Source: Marinobacterium sp. LSUCC0821
GTDB taxonomy: Bacteria; Pseudomonadota; Gammaproteobacteria; Pseudomonadales; Balneatricaceae
Assembly: GCF_012848475.1 (NCBI RefSeq)
Contig: NZ_CP051666.1
Coordinates: 333,501 to 397,500 of the forward strand
Reading direction: 5' to 3'
DNA: 64,000 nt
Below, piece after piece: positions 21,621 through 31,117 of this stretch. The notes under the pieces were generated by a model that worked only from the letters and a program-made list of their open reading frames with translations, was not told the DNA's origin and ran no database searches. The translations under genes and the position numbers were made by a program. Position 1 is the first letter of the stretch; each line of letters starts with the position of its first letter.

Positions 21621-22939
21621 AACTGTTTTTTATTCTGCTTATCAGCATGGGGCAACTGCATGCGGCGAGCTTGTCATTGATACCCGAACAAAGTCAGATC
21701 GAGCAGGGGCGTTCGTTAACCCTCAATATGCGCTATGTTGGTCCAACCTCACCGGATGAGTTGAATGTAAAATCTTGGCAAACTCAGGCGTTTATCGAAA
21801 AACGAGATCGACAGGAGACGCGCCTAGCTGACGGGCAAATAGAGGTTAAGCAGCGCCTGACTCTCTTTCCGAGAAAGACGGGTTTACTGGCGCTAGGCCC
21901 CCTAGCACTGGGTGGGGCCAAGTCGAAACCTGTTGATCTGATGGTGACACCTGCTCTAGTCAATCGCGTAGATATCACACCGAGTTGGGCCCCATTGCCC
22001 AGTCAGCTCTGGCAGGGTGAGTCATTTGAGACCTGTGTCCATATGCCCCTGTCTGAACAGCGCAACCGTGTCAAAGTTGAGTTACCAGAGATACAGGGGT
22101 TCGCTTGGGAGCAGACGCAAAATAGACGCTTGCAACTGGACGGGCAATTAATCGCTGAGCGATGTTGGCGTGTATCCTCTCAGCTGCCTGGAGACTATCG
22201 CATTGAATTACCCCCTATTATTCAGAGAGGGCGCGGCAGGTGGACCTTCTATCTGCCCTCTCAGAGCGTTGAAGTTTTGCCGCTGCCAAGCTACCTGCCA
22301 AACAGCATCAGTGTCGGTAAGCCGGATATTCGAGTTCAAACCGGCGAACAAGGTTGGAATGTCAGCATCCAAGTGGTTGGCGGGCAGGTGACGCAACCCC
22401 TTTGGGGTGTAAGAAGTGCGCTAGCCAAAGCGACGGGAATCGCTGCCGATCAAATGGTAGTTGTTAATGAGACGATTTTTGTGCCCTTTAAGCACTGGTC
22501 CTTTGGTCAGATTAGCAGAGCTAAAATTCCATTCTTCAACACAGAAACGGGGCGATTAGACGCTGTCGATCTGCCACTTAAGGCACCCTGGAAATTGCCT
22601 ATCATCGGCATTGTACTCTTATCGATTCTAGCTATGGCTATCTTGGTTAAAGCGACCTGTTTAGTGCGAGGATTCATGCAACGAAGAGCGAAACTGCAGG
22701 CGTTTAAAGCTGCGATCAACTCAGCGACCACGGCCAATCAACTTAGAACCTCCTTGTTAGCGGCGGCTAGCCCAGAGGCTAGTCCCCGTTTTAAAACCCT
22801 GCAGCAGTGGGCAGAGGCGCAAGCTGATCAAGAGGCGACTCTGCTGGCTCATCACATTAACCAGTTGGCCTTTAGTCCACACGCCGACACGCCTCTTAAT
22901 GAGCTCAAGCAACGCGTGATCAATCGATTGACGCTTTAG
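21614..22939 (+). CDS. BatD-like protein
   Basis: 441 residues. Signal peptide ending about GQLHAAS; beta-rich extracytoplasmic region (about 20-325), with BatD-like features such as the N-terminal LIPEQSQIEQGRSLTLNMRY and CVHMPLSEQ segments; then one membrane helix (about 334-352) and a cytoplasmic tail of about 90 residues ending in LKQRVINRLTL. It closes the MoxR operon. Function is unknown beyond its linkage to Bat proteins. A 12-base inverted repeat spans its stop codon. Confidence 0.82.
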   Translation: MVKLFFILLISMGQLHAASLSLIPEQSQIEQGRSLTLNMRYVGPTSPDELNVKSWQTQAFIEKRDRQETRLADGQIEVKQRLTLFPRKTGLLALGPLALGGAKSKPVDLMVTPALVNRVDITPSWAPLPSQLWQGESFETCVHMPLSEQRNRVKVELPEIQGFAWEQTQNRRLQLDGQLIAERCWRVSSQLPGDYRIELPPIIQRGRGRWTFYLPSQSVEVLPLPSYLPNSISVGKPDIRVQTGEQGWNVSIQVVGGQVTQPLWGVRSALAKATGIAADQMVVVNETIFVPFKHWSFGQISRAKIPFFNTETGRLDAVDLPLKAPWKLPIIGIVLLSILAMAILVKATCLVRGFMQRRAKLQAFKAAINSATTANQLRTSLLAAASPEASPRFKTLQQWAEAQADQEATLLAHHINQLAFSPHADTPLNELKQRVINRLTL

Positions 22940-22958
22940 GCTGTCCATCGATTGATCA
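22917..22958. repeat. Inverted repeat at a convergent gene junction
   Basis: Perfect 12-base arms TGATCAATCGAT (22917-22928) and ATCGATTGATCA (22947-22958) surround the BatD stop codon, facing the end of the lldD-like gene. No T-run follows on either strand, so a bidirectional transcription barrier is possible but not proven. Confidence 0.5.
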
Positions 22959-22964
22959 ATCTGT

Positions 22965-24113
22965 TTAGAGTTCACCTTTGATGACGATGTCATCTTTACT
23001 CACTTCAGCGATGTCGCGATGTCCCATAAAGGCCATGGTCAATTCGGCTTCTTCGTGGAAGATCTCTAGCATGCGAGTGACACCCGCTTTACCCATAGCG
23101 CCAAGGCCGTAAACCATTGGGCGGCCAACCATCACACCCTTAGCACCAAGTGCACGTGCACGAATAACATCCTGACCAGAACGAATACCGCCATCGAGCC
23201 AAACCTCAATCTGGCTACCCACTGCATCGACGATCTCAGGCAGTACGCTAATAGAAGAGCGCGCTCCGTCTAGCTGGCGACCACCGTGGTTAGAGACAAC
23301 AATCGCATCTGCCCCCAACTCTACACACTTGCGTGCATCATCCGCTTCCATAATGCCTTTGATGATCAATGGGCCGTCCCAGAGTTCACGGAAGAATTTG
23401 AGATCTTCCCAGCTCAGCTTTGGATCGAATGAGTTGGCGGTCCACTTCATGAGATCGTTCATATCATCGACACCCGTAGCACAGCCCTGAATGTTGCCAA
23501 ACTCACGGTTCTTAGTGCCTAGCATGCCCAGCGCCCAGCGTGGGCGACGTGTTATATCGATGATGTTTGGAATCGTCAGGCGAGGCGGTGCAGTCATGCC
23601 ATTTCGATGGTCAGCATGGCGCTTGCCGATAATCTGTAGATCAAGAGTTACGACCAGAGCTGAACAGCCTGCGGCTTTAGCACGTTCAATTAACTTCTTG
23701 GTAAATTCACGATCTTTCTGAACGTATAGCTGAAACCAGAATGGTTTAGAGGTCGCTTCGGCAACCTTCTCAATTGAGCAAATACTCATCGTAGATAGCG
23801 TAAACGGAACGCCAAACTCTTCAGCTGCCTGTGCCGCTTTTATTTCTCCATCAGCATGCTGCATACCGAGCAGACCAACTGGTGCCATTGCAACAGGCAT
23901 CTTCACATCCTGGCCCACAAGGGTGGTTGCGAGACTGCGTGGTGCAAGGTCACGAGCTACACGTTGGCGGAATAGAATCTTCTGAAAGTCAGACTTATTC
24001 ATTGCCAGTGTGTGTTGAGTCCAGGATCCAGACTCTGCATAGCCTTGGAACATTTTAGGAACACGTTTGTGGTATAGGCGCTGAAGGTCAGTAAGTTCGC
24101 AAATTACGCTCAT
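22965..24113 (-). CDS. lldD: FMN-dependent alpha-hydroxy-acid (L-lactate-type) dehydrogenase
   Basis: Oxidises L-lactate or a related 2-hydroxy acid and feeds electrons to the quinone pool. 382 residues, close to E. coli LldD. FMN-barrel motifs: APVGLLGMQHADGEI, PFTLSTMSICSIEKVA, WFQLYVQKDR, IKGIMEADDARK and the catalytic-His block VVSNHGGRQLDGARSS. ATG 24113 is preferred over the upstream in-frame codon at 24140 because GGAG precedes it at proper spacing and the product then begins MSVICELTDLQRLY. Divergent from a GntR regulator. Substrate could also be another hydroxy acid such as mandelate. Confidence 0.9.
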   Translation of the reverse strand: MSVICELTDLQRLYHKRVPKMFQGYAESGSWTQHTLAMNKSDFQKILFRQRVARDLAPRSLATTLVGQDVKMPVAMAPVGLLGMQHADGEIKAAQAAEEFGVPFTLSTMSICSIEKVAEATSKPFWFQLYVQKDREFTKKLIERAKAAGCSALVVTLDLQIIGKRHADHRNGMTAPPRLTIPNIIDITRRPRWALGMLGTKNREFGNIQGCATGVDDMNDLMKWTANSFDPKLSWEDLKFFRELWDGPLIIKGIMEADDARKCVELGADAIVVSNHGGRQLDGARSSISVLPEIVDAVGSQIEVWLDGGIRSGQDVIRARALGAKGVMVGRPMVYGLGAMGKAGVTRMLEIFHEEAELTMAFMGHRDIAEVSKDDIVIKGEL

Positions 24114-24179
24114 GGGTATCTCCAAATTATTTCTTTGCACTCTAGCGATTGGCTGGATAATCTTGCATCAATTAATGAT

Positions 24180-24196
24180 AACCTGTCAGACCAGTT
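24180..24196. promoter_or_regulatory. Candidate GntR/FadR-family operator
   Basis: Read on the minus strand this is AACTGGTCTGACAGGTT, an imperfect dyad that fits the family core TNGTNNNACNA except for the last base. It lies between the divergent genes, 20 bases before the regulator start and about 67 bases from the lldD start, where it could control both. Confidence 0.4.
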
Positions 24197-24215
24197 AAGC
24201 TCGACAAAGGTGTAC

Positions 24216-24887
24216 ATGCAGAGAACAGAAGCGATCTATAACCATCTCATCGCACATGCTAGGCGAGGGGAAGGACTCCCCTCAGAGGCGGCTTTACAGC
24301 GTGAGTTTCAACTCTCTCGAAGTGCTGTCAGGGAGGTGCTTGCGCAGTTGGTTGCTAAGGGTGTGCTCTTGAAGTCTAAGGGGCGCGCGACTCAGTTGAT
24401 CAATCCTATGGAGTCACTCATCGCTGCACTCCCTCTCAATGCAGATCCCAACTTAGAGCAAATACGAGAGGTGTTAGAGTTTCGTGCCTTTCTGGAGGGG
24501 AGTGCGGCTTCGGCCTGTGCAAGGTCAGCAACGGATCTGCAGTTACAACTAATCGATCAGGAGTACCAGCGTATGAGGGATCGTAACCGGGGAGCAACAA
24601 CACTTGCTAAAGCGAAGGCAGATCTACAATTCCACATGCTAATTGCCAAGTACAGCCACAACCTGGTCATCGCAAGTCTCAGTGAGCTCTTCTATAACCG
24701 CTACTTTGCCGCTATCTATAAAGCGTTAGATTTAACCTTGAAGCGTTACGGGCGCTACCCTGAAAGAATAGGTGGTCAGCATCAGGCGATACAGACAGCA
24801 CTTTTGGCCAGAGATCCAGGTAAAGCTGAAGAGGCAGCTAGAGAGCACGTACTATACACGCGCTCGCTGCTCGATAATATGCGCTAG
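24216..24887 (+). CDS. GntR-family (FadR/LldR subfamily) transcriptional regulator
   Basis: 223 residues. N-terminal winged helix (about 1-68) with LPSEAALQREFQLSRSAVREVLAQL split over the recognition helix, and a C-terminal FCD domain (about 85-215) with the helix-rich LEFRAFLEGSAASACAR and metal-binding His residues (FHMLIAKYSHN, GGQHQAI). ATG 24216 with AAAGG five bases upstream is chosen over a TTG at 24135. Divergent from lldD, so lactate-responsive control is the simplest reading. Its TAG shares bases with the stop of the convergent kinase gene. Confidence 0.88.
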   Translation: MQRTEAIYNHLIAHARRGEGLPSEAALQREFQLSRSAVREVLAQLVAKGVLLKSKGRATQLINPMESLIAALPLNADPNLEQIREVLEFRAFLEGSAASACARSATDLQLQLIDQEYQRMRDRNRGATTLAKAKADLQFHMLIAKYSHNLVIASLSELFYNRYFAAIYKALDLTLKRYGRYPERIGGQHQAIQTALLARDPGKAEEAAREHVLYTRSLLDNMR

Positions 24888-27199
24888 TGTAAAGCGTGCT
24901 TGTGGAGGTTTAATTCGATCGCCGAGATCAGCTTCTCTCTATCGATCGGTTTAGCCACATAGTCATTCATGCCTGCAGAGCGCATCTTCTCTATCTCATC
25001 CTCGAAGGATGCGGCCGTTAGTGCAACGATCGGAATATGATCAAACTTAGATTGTTTACGCAGCTCCCGTGTTGCAGTTAGACCGTCCATGATAGGCATC
25101 TGAATATCTGTAAGGATAAGGTCATAAGCATTGCGTTCTGCTTCATGAACTAACTCTTGGCCGTTCTCAACGATCAGATATTCCAGTGGCAGTTTTTTGA
25201 GCAATTTCTCAATCACCATGCGGTTGATTGGGTTGTCCTCTGCTACAAGAATTTTAGCTGCATCCATGCTCCTTTTGGGTTCTGTAATGAGGGTTGTGCC
25301 ATCATCCGCACTCAAGAAACGGTGGTGAACGGGTGCTTCTAATTTAGGTAACCAAAGGTTAAAGCTGAAGATCGATCCCTTGCCAATGGTCGACTCGATC
25401 TTCAATTTAGAACCCATCTTCTCTAAAAGTGAAGAGACAATGGTTATACCAAGTCCTGTCCCCTTGCCTGCACGAGTTAGCGAGTTATCAAGTTGAGTAA
25501 AGGGCTTACCTAGCTCATTGATAAGATGGGCAGGAATACCGCTACCGGAATCCTCGATCTTAAATCCTAGGCAGATAGAAGCTTCCGTCTCATCCTGCTT
25601 CTCGATAGAGAGTGCTACAAATCCATGATCAGTAAATTTAATTGCGTTGTTGCAAAGGTTGCTGAGTATTTGAACTAAGCGAACACTGTCGACATTGATC
25701 CACTGATTTCGAACTTTATTATCTACGTCGATAGAGAATCGTATCTTTTTGGCTTCTGCTGTTGCAGCAAATGTTGTCTCCACTAATGAGGTGATTTCGT
25801 TAATTTCATTGCTACTTGGATGCATTTCGATGCCATTTTCACGCAGCTTTGCAGCATCCAAAATGTCATTCAAAATCGCCATCAGTTGGCGTCCTGAACC
25901 GTCCAGCATTTTGATGTAGCCGAGTTGTTCAGCGTTAAGATCGGTGTCACGCAGAAGATCGATCATCCCGAACATGCCAGTAAGTGGGGTGCGAATTTCA
26001 TGAGAAGCTGTTGCCAGGAATAGATCCTTAGATTCAGAGGCCATGTTGACCTGTTTCATCGCCTTCTCAAGCTCAATATTGGTCTCTTCAAGGGTGATCA
26101 GCGTGCGCGCAATCTCATCCCTTTGGGCGGTGATTTCTGAAAGATCTACAAGAATACCTGCATAGTGCTTCTTATCATTGAGCGTGAACTCCGTAATAGA
26201 GAGGTGCACATCTATCTCTTTGCCACTCTTGTGTACCGCCCGCACCTCACGCCCAATACCAATAACATTGGCTGTCCTTGTGCTGTGGAAGTTGTGAAGG
26301 TACTGGTCGTGCTGCCGAGCGTGATGGTCTGGCATCAGCATATTTACTTTCTGATGGATAATCTCTTCGGGCGCGTAACCGAGTAATTTCTCGGTTGCTG
26401 GGTTGGAGTTCTGTATTTCACCGCGTTCGTTGATAGTGATAACAGCGACTGGAAGTGCGGTAAATAGGCGCTCTGCATAGGCGGCATGCTCAGCTAATGA
26501 TCGCTCGCTATCCAAACGAAGTAGTGTGTTCTCGTGGGCTTTAAATGCCTCTCGTTCTAAGCCTCTCAGGTGTCTAATAAATAGAAGACCCGTTGTAATA
26601 AGGAGTAGGGTAATGGTCCAGCCGTAGATTGACTCTGTTGTGAGATTTTCAAAAAGACGCTGATTTTTTGACTCTAGATTTCGAAGGGATTCACTCGTCC
26701 GTGAACGCAAAGTCTCGATCTGTGTCTGAAACTGCTTAACTAAAACAGGGTCGTAAAGGGCTAGCGTTTTCACACTACTCATTGCGCTTTGCATTACTAG
26801 AGTATCGTCACGTTCTGTGACTTCAACTGCTGCAAGTTCGCTAAACCCACGCTCAAGATGTTCGATCAACCCAAGTGAGTAGCTATCTTCCGTGACCCCT
26901 TTAAGCGTCTGCAGAGCGTTAAGTGCCTTCTCAGCTTCGGAGATAGCGCTTTTCAGGAAGTCTGAATCACCTTCAAGTGCATAATAGAGAAGGAGATCAG
27001 GAGTGTTGCCCGGTTCTAGTGTCTCTTCAAGCGTATAGATACTTGATGATCCGCTTTGATATGCGTTTGACGCTTTTGCCCAGGTTTCACTGGATTCATT
27101 GAGCTTATTCGAAAAATCATAAAGACCAGCAATCAGCAAGGAAGAAAACAGTAGGCTGAACGCGGTAAACAGTAGGGTAGAGCGGTTTTTCTTAAACAT
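24884..27199 (-). CDS. Membrane hybrid sensor histidine kinase (PAS, HisKA, HATPase, REC)
   Basis: 771 residues. Helix 1 at about 9-27, an all-helical periplasmic sensor of some 165 residues, helix 2 at about 192-208, a PAS domain (about 240-355) with FixL-like ALPVAVITINERGEIQNSNP, a coiled-coil linker, HisKA with His400 (ATASHEIRTPL), an ATPase domain with N-box ILSNLCNNAIKF and G-boxes EDSGSGIP and GKGTGLGI, and a C-terminal receiver with phospho-acceptor Asp698 (LILTDIQMPIMDG). No output domain or cognate regulator adjoins it. Target unknown. It faces tctC across a 235-base gap. Confidence 0.93.
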   Translation of the reverse strand: MFKKNRSTLLFTAFSLLFSSLLIAGLYDFSNKLNESSETWAKASNAYQSGSSSIYTLEETLEPGNTPDLLLYYALEGDSDFLKSAISEAEKALNALQTLKGVTEDSYSLGLIEHLERGFSELAAVEVTERDDTLVMQSAMSSVKTLALYDPVLVKQFQTQIETLRSRTSESLRNLESKNQRLFENLTTESIYGWTITLLLITTGLLFIRHLRGLEREAFKAHENTLLRLDSERSLAEHAAYAERLFTALPVAVITINERGEIQNSNPATEKLLGYAPEEIIHQKVNMLMPDHHARQHDQYLHNFHSTRTANVIGIGREVRAVHKSGKEIDVHLSITEFTLNDKKHYAGILVDLSEITAQRDEIARTLITLEETNIELEKAMKQVNMASESKDLFLATASHEIRTPLTGMFGMIDLLRDTDLNAEQLGYIKMLDGSGRQLMAILNDILDAAKLRENGIEMHPSSNEINEITSLVETTFAATAEAKKIRFSIDVDNKVRNQWINVDSVRLVQILSNLCNNAIKFTDHGFVALSIEKQDETEASICLGFKIEDSGSGIPAHLINELGKPFTQLDNSLTRAGKGTGLGITIVSSLLEKMGSKLKIESTIGKGSIFSFNLWLPKLEAPVHHRFLSADDGTTLITEPKRSMDAAKILVAEDNPINRMVIEKLLKKLPLEYLIVENGQELVHEAERNAYDLILTDIQMPIMDGLTATRELRKQSKFDHIPIVALTAASFEDEIEKMRSAGMNDYVAKPIDREKLISAIELNLHKHALH

Positions 27200-27434
27200 A
27201 TTCCACTATTCTAAAAGTAATTAAACTTAGTGCCTTTTAAAGAGATATTTATGCAAGATATAGGCCAAAATTACAGGGTTTATAAAAATAATCACGTGAA
27301 CTTTATGAACAAAAGGTGCGCAAATTACACAATAAAACTTATGCCCCTAAGCTTCTGAAAAAGTCTGGCTAGCGTTATGGTTTTCGCAACTGCCATCACA
27401 ATCCCGGCAGGGTTTATCTTGTAGGAGAACAATA

Positions 27435-28406
27435 ATGAAACTAGCTAAACTTAAATTTCTAGCAGCAGGCGTGGCAATGAGCGTTGCTTCAAGTGCAATG
27501 GCTGCTGAGTGTATCGCACCAGCTAACCCAGGCGGTGGTTGGGACTTTACTTGTCGTCAGATCGGTAAAATCATGTTCGATATCGGTGCTGTAAAAGATC
27601 CTATTCAGGTGACCAACATGGCTGGTGCTGGTGGTGGTCTTGCTTACGCTCACGTTGTAAACGAGCGTAACACTGACGGTGATGTGATTGTTGCAGCTTC
27701 AACTGCTACAGCGACTCGCCTTGCACAGAATGCATACTCTGGCATGACATCTGATCAGGTTCGTTTCCTAGGTGCGATTGGTGCTGACCCAGGCGTTATT
27801 GTAGTAGCAGCTAACTCACCATACAAAACACTAAACGACCTTCTAGACTCAGTAATCGCTGATCCATCAAAACATGCCTTCGCGGGCGGTTCTGCAGCAG
27901 GCGGTTACGATCACCTTAAAGTGCTAATGGCGCTTAAACGTAAAGGCTTCACTGATATCCGTAAAGTGAAATACATTGCAGTGGATGGTGATGCGGATGC
28001 GATCACTCAGACCGTAGGTGGCTTCACTTCAGCGATGACAGGTGATATCTCAGGTGTTGTTAGCTTCATCAAGAGCGGTGAAGTTCGTGTGCTTGCATCA
28101 TTCACTGATGAGCGCATTGAGATCCCAGGTCTAGATGCTGTAATTCCAACGGCTAAAGAGCAGGGTATCGATGTTGTCGCTGTTAACTGGCGTGGTCTAT
28201 ACACTCCAAAAGGTGCTTCTGAAGCCTCTTACAAACAGTGGAGTGACAACCTGGCTAAAGTAGCAGCCTCTAAAGAGTGGGCAGATGCTATGCAGGCTAA
28301 CGGTCTTGTGAAGTTCACTAAAGTAGGTCCTGACTTCCAGAACTACCTAGATGGTGTGATGAAAGAAGTACAAGATATGTCTAAAGAGCTAGGTGTTCTT
28401 AAGTAA
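27435..28406 (+). CDS. tctC: Tripartite tricarboxylate transporter, substrate-binding protein TctC
   Basis: Periplasmic solute receptor of the TTT family. 323 residues with a Sec signal peptide (MKLAKLKFLAAGVAMSVASS, cleavage near AMAA). Family features are the N-terminal PANPGGGWDFTCRQIG and the VTNMAGAGGGLAYAHV and AGGSAAGGYDHL motifs. Ligand is likely a tri- or dicarboxylate, though TTT binding proteins vary widely. TAGGAG precedes the ATG by 8 bases. It is the first gene of tctCBA, and the final base overlaps tctB. Confidence 0.94.
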   Translation: MKLAKLKFLAAGVAMSVASSAMAAECIAPANPGGGWDFTCRQIGKIMFDIGAVKDPIQVTNMAGAGGGLAYAHVVNERNTDGDVIVAASTATATRLAQNAYSGMTSDQVRFLGAIGADPGVIVVAANSPYKTLNDLLDSVIADPSKHAFAGGSAAGGYDHLKVLMALKRKGFTDIRKVKYIAVDGDADAITQTVGGFTSAMTGDISGVVSFIKSGEVRVLASFTDERIEIPGLDAVIPTAKEQGIDVVAVNWRGLYTPKGASEASYKQWSDNLAKVAASKEWADAMQANGLVKFTKVGPDFQNYLDGVMKEVQDMSKELGVLK

Positions 28407-28843
28407 TGACTGATCGCATAACGGGATTAATTGTCGTTGTGCTAGCGCTCGCGTATTTCGCGGGCGCTACCTCTTTAGAAGAGCCTTTCTTTGCAGACCC
28501 GCTCGGCCCTAAAGCCTTTCCAATGGGTATTGCAATCGTTGCAGCAATCTGTGGCCTCGTGATGATCATGAAGCCGGATCAAGAGCCTGCATGGCCTGGT
28601 TTAACAACGTTAATGCATATCGGTTTCGCGATCGTAGCGTTAATTTTGTATGCCTACGGCCTCAAACCGCTTGGTTTTCTTCTATCAACGGCACTGGTGG
28701 GTGCAGCGGTATCCTATCTGATTCAACCAAACCTAAAAACGTCGCTTTTTACCGGTGTGGGTATGTCAGTGGGGTTGTTCCTTCTCTTTAAATTTGTCTT
28801 TGGACTTAGCCTATTCGCGATTCCGCGTTGGCTGATGGGGTAG
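28406..28843 (+). CDS. tctB: Tripartite tricarboxylate transporter, small membrane subunit TctB
   Basis: 145 residues with four predicted membrane helices (about 5-22, 35-53, 70-88, 108-140). The N-terminal LEEPFFADPLGPKAFPMGIA segment resembles the TctB pattern of GP-aaFP after the first helix. The small subunit of a sodium- or proton-coupled symporter. Starts at the last base of tctC. Confidence 0.92.
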   Translation: MTDRITGLIVVVLALAYFAGATSLEEPFFADPLGPKAFPMGIAIVAAICGLVMIMKPDQEPAWPGLTTLMHIGFAIVALILYAYGLKPLGFLLSTALVGAAVSYLIQPNLKTSLFTGVGMSVGLFLLFKFVFGLSLFAIPRWLMG

Positions 28844-28848
28844 GGCAT

Positions 28849-30351
28849 ATGGATCTATTTGCCAACTTGGCACTGGGCTTCGATGTTGCCCTTACGCCAT
28901 TTACGCTGGCGCTCGCTGTGGCGGGCTGTATTATCGGAACGATGGTGGGCTCCCTGCCAGGTCTTGGGCCATCGAATGGTGTAGCCATACTCATTCCGCT
29001 CACGTTTTCCTTTGGATTAGATGCAACACAAGCACTGGTGTTGATGACTAGCGTCTACTACGGGGCTATGTACGGCGGTCGTATCTCATCCATTCTTCTC
29101 AATATTCCCGGTGACGAGCCAGCTATGATGACCTGTTTAGATGGTTATCCTATGGCAAAAGCAGGCCGTGCTGGTGATGCGCTTGTACTCTCAGGTGTCG
29201 CATCGTTTGTCGGTGCGCTATTGGCGACCTTCGGTTTGATGTTGCTAGCGCCGCTGCTTGCGCGTGTCGCTTATCTGTTTGGCCCTGCTGAGTACTTTGC
29301 ACTCTATATGCTCGCCTTTGCGACCTTAGGTGGTATAGGTTCAAACAACCAAGCTAAAGCGGCTCTTGCTGTCTGTATAGGTCTTGGTATTGCAACAATC
29401 GGTGTTGATGCGACTACAGGTCTGACCCGCTTCACCGGCGATAATATGCACCTGTTTGACGGTATCGACTTTTTGGTTGCTATTGTTGGTCTTTTCGCTG
29501 TCTCTGAAGTTCTAGTCTTCATCGAGTCTCACGGTAAAGACTCTGCAATTGGCGTTAAGCTTGAGAAGATAACTATCCCTTGGCGTGATATTGCATACAC
29601 TAAATTTGCGATGCTAAGAGCGACAGTGATCGGCTTCATTGCAGGTCTCCTGCCTGGTGCTGGCGCTTCGCTAGGTAGCTTTATGGCTTATATGGCTGAG
29701 AAGTCATCTGCTAAAGATAAGTCGCAGTTTGGTAAGGGTGATCCACGCGGTATTGCGGCGCCAGAGGCAGGTAATAATGCAGCAGCGGGCGGTGCGCTTG
29801 TACCTATGCTAACGCTGGGTGTTCCAGGTTCTGGTACTACAGCCGTTCTCTTGGCTCTCCTTATGACGCTGAATATTACACCTGGACCGACGCTATTTAA
29901 TGATCGTCCAGAGGTTGTTTGGGGTCTGATAGCATCTCTGTTGATCGCTAACGTTGTGCTACTCATCCTCAACGTGCCTATGGTTAAGATCTTCAGTCGT
30001 GTGCTACAGGTGCCGCCAGCCATTCTATTACCGGGTGTGACGCTGGTATCGTTTGTAGGTATCTACTCACTGACGGGCAGTTACTTCGACCTTTTGCTAA
30101 TGATCGGTTTTGGTGTGCTGGGTTATCTGCTTCGTAAGATGGATATCCCATCAGTACCGGTGATTCTTGGCATCCTGTTGGGTGGTCATATGGAAGTTAA
30201 CCTGCGTCGTGCCATGGTGCTTTCGGACGGTGATTGGGGATACCTATTCTCGAGTAACATCGCTATTGGTCTTTGGGTCTTTGCAGTTGCTGGCTTCTTG
30301 GCACCCTTCTTCTTCCGTAATAAGTTGCGAGTGCCAACTCAAAGTAACTAA
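28849..30351 (+). CDS. tctA: Tripartite tricarboxylate transporter, large membrane subunit TctA
   Basis: 500 residues with about eleven helices. Hallmarks are GTMVGSLPGLGPSNGVAILI, SVYYGAMYGGRISSILLNIP and its internal duplicate around GLLPGAGASLGSF and LTLGVPGSGTTAVLL. ATG 28849 (MDLFANLALGFDVALTPFTL) is preferred over the in-frame codon at 28828, which lies inside tctB; TAGGG stands just upstream. It ends in a strong terminator shared with the convergent regulator gene. Confidence 0.95.
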   Translation: MDLFANLALGFDVALTPFTLALAVAGCIIGTMVGSLPGLGPSNGVAILIPLTFSFGLDATQALVLMTSVYYGAMYGGRISSILLNIPGDEPAMMTCLDGYPMAKAGRAGDALVLSGVASFVGALLATFGLMLLAPLLARVAYLFGPAEYFALYMLAFATLGGIGSNNQAKAALAVCIGLGIATIGVDATTGLTRFTGDNMHLFDGIDFLVAIVGLFAVSEVLVFIESHGKDSAIGVKLEKITIPWRDIAYTKFAMLRATVIGFIAGLLPGAGASLGSFMAYMAEKSSAKDKSQFGKGDPRGIAAPEAGNNAAAGGALVPMLTLGVPGSGTTAVLLALLMTLNITPGPTLFNDRPEVVWGLIASLLIANVVLLILNVPMVKIFSRVLQVPPAILLPGVTLVSFVGIYSLTGSYFDLLLMIGFGVLGYLLRKMDIPSVPVILGILLGGHMEVNLRRAMVLSDGDWGYLFSSNIAIGLWVFAVAGFLAPFFFRNKLRVPTQSN

Positions 30352-30382
30352 AAGCGAAACTAACCGTTTGCGCTTGAACTTA

Positions 30383-30411
30383 AAAGGGAGGCTATTGAGC
30401 CTCCCTTTTTT
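30383..30411. terminator. Bidirectional terminator between tctA and response regulator
   Basis: AAAGGGAGGCT-ATTG-AGCCTCCCTTT, an 11-base stem with A-run on the left and T-run on the right, so it can end transcription from both sides. Confidence 0.92.
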
Positions 30412-30424
30412 ATAGGATTGGGTT

Positions 30425-31117
30425 TTAGCTCTTAGAGTAGAGGCGCTCAGGTCGGCCTACAGTGCCGTAATTTATATCAGCCCTTAGCTCATTGAGACCT
30501 GCCAAAAACTCTAGGTAGCGTCTTGCGGTTGTCCGGCTGGATCCAATCTTCTCTCCAACCTGTTCTGCACTTAAAGGGTGAGATGTATTTGCAAAGGTTG
30601 CCCGAATCTTGTCTAAGGTGATCTGGTCGATACCCTTAGGTAGTCTTGGATTTTTTGACTCTTCTTGGGTGTTGTTTCTGTTGCGAGGTAATAGTCTATC
30701 TACCTCTTTTTGTGAGAGTTCTTGTGAGCTGTTTAGACTTGTGACGTGCTCTTTGTACTGTGTTAGTGCCTGTTCTAGACGGTCAAATACCAAAGGCTTT
30801 AACACGTAATCGAATACACCAAGACGAAGTGCTTCAGAGAGGCTATCCACCTCTTTTGCAGCGGTGATCATGATGACATCGGTATTCATATCGCCGGTTC
30901 GTAATGATCTGAGAAGATCCAGTCCATTCCCGTCTGGGAAGTGAATATCGAGTAACACAAGCTGGGGCTGAAATACCTCAAGCATATCTTTAGCATCGCG
31001 GGTCGAATGGCTGATGCCGACCACTTCAAACCCCTCAACGCGCTCAACAAAACGGCGCTGTATCTCAGCAATCTGAGGATCGTCTTCAGCTATCATCAAA
31101 CGTATAGGCGTGCTCAT
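30425..31117 (-). CDS. CitB/DcuR-type response regulator
   Basis: 230 residues: receiver domain (about 5-120) with acidic pocket EDD at 11-13, phospho-acceptor Asp57 (LVLLDIHFPDGNG) and Lys in DYVLKPL; then a C-terminal helix-turn-helix (about 170-225) with LSAEQVGEKIGSSRTTARRYL. This is the architecture of CitB/DcuR/MalR regulators of carboxylate uptake. The four-base overlap with the kinase upstream and the neighbouring tctCBA suggest it senses a carboxylate and activates the transporter. Confidence 0.92.
   Translation of the reverse strand: MSTPIRLMIAEDDPQIAEIQRRFVERVEGFEVVGISHSTRDAKDMLEVFQPQLVLLDIHFPDGNGLDLLRSLRTGDMNTDVIMITAAKEVDSLSEALRLGVFDYVLKPLVFDRLEQALTQYKEHVTSLNSSQELSQKEVDRLLPRNRNNTQEESKNPRLPKGIDQITLDKIRATFANTSHPLSAEQVGEKIGSSRTTARRYLEFLAGLNELRADINYGTVGRPERLYSKS

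Noticed and set aside
27350-27400. A sigma-54 promoter ahead of tctC (CTGGCTAG...)
   Set aside because: The -12 position reads GG, not GC, with the correct spacing, so it fails the consensus.
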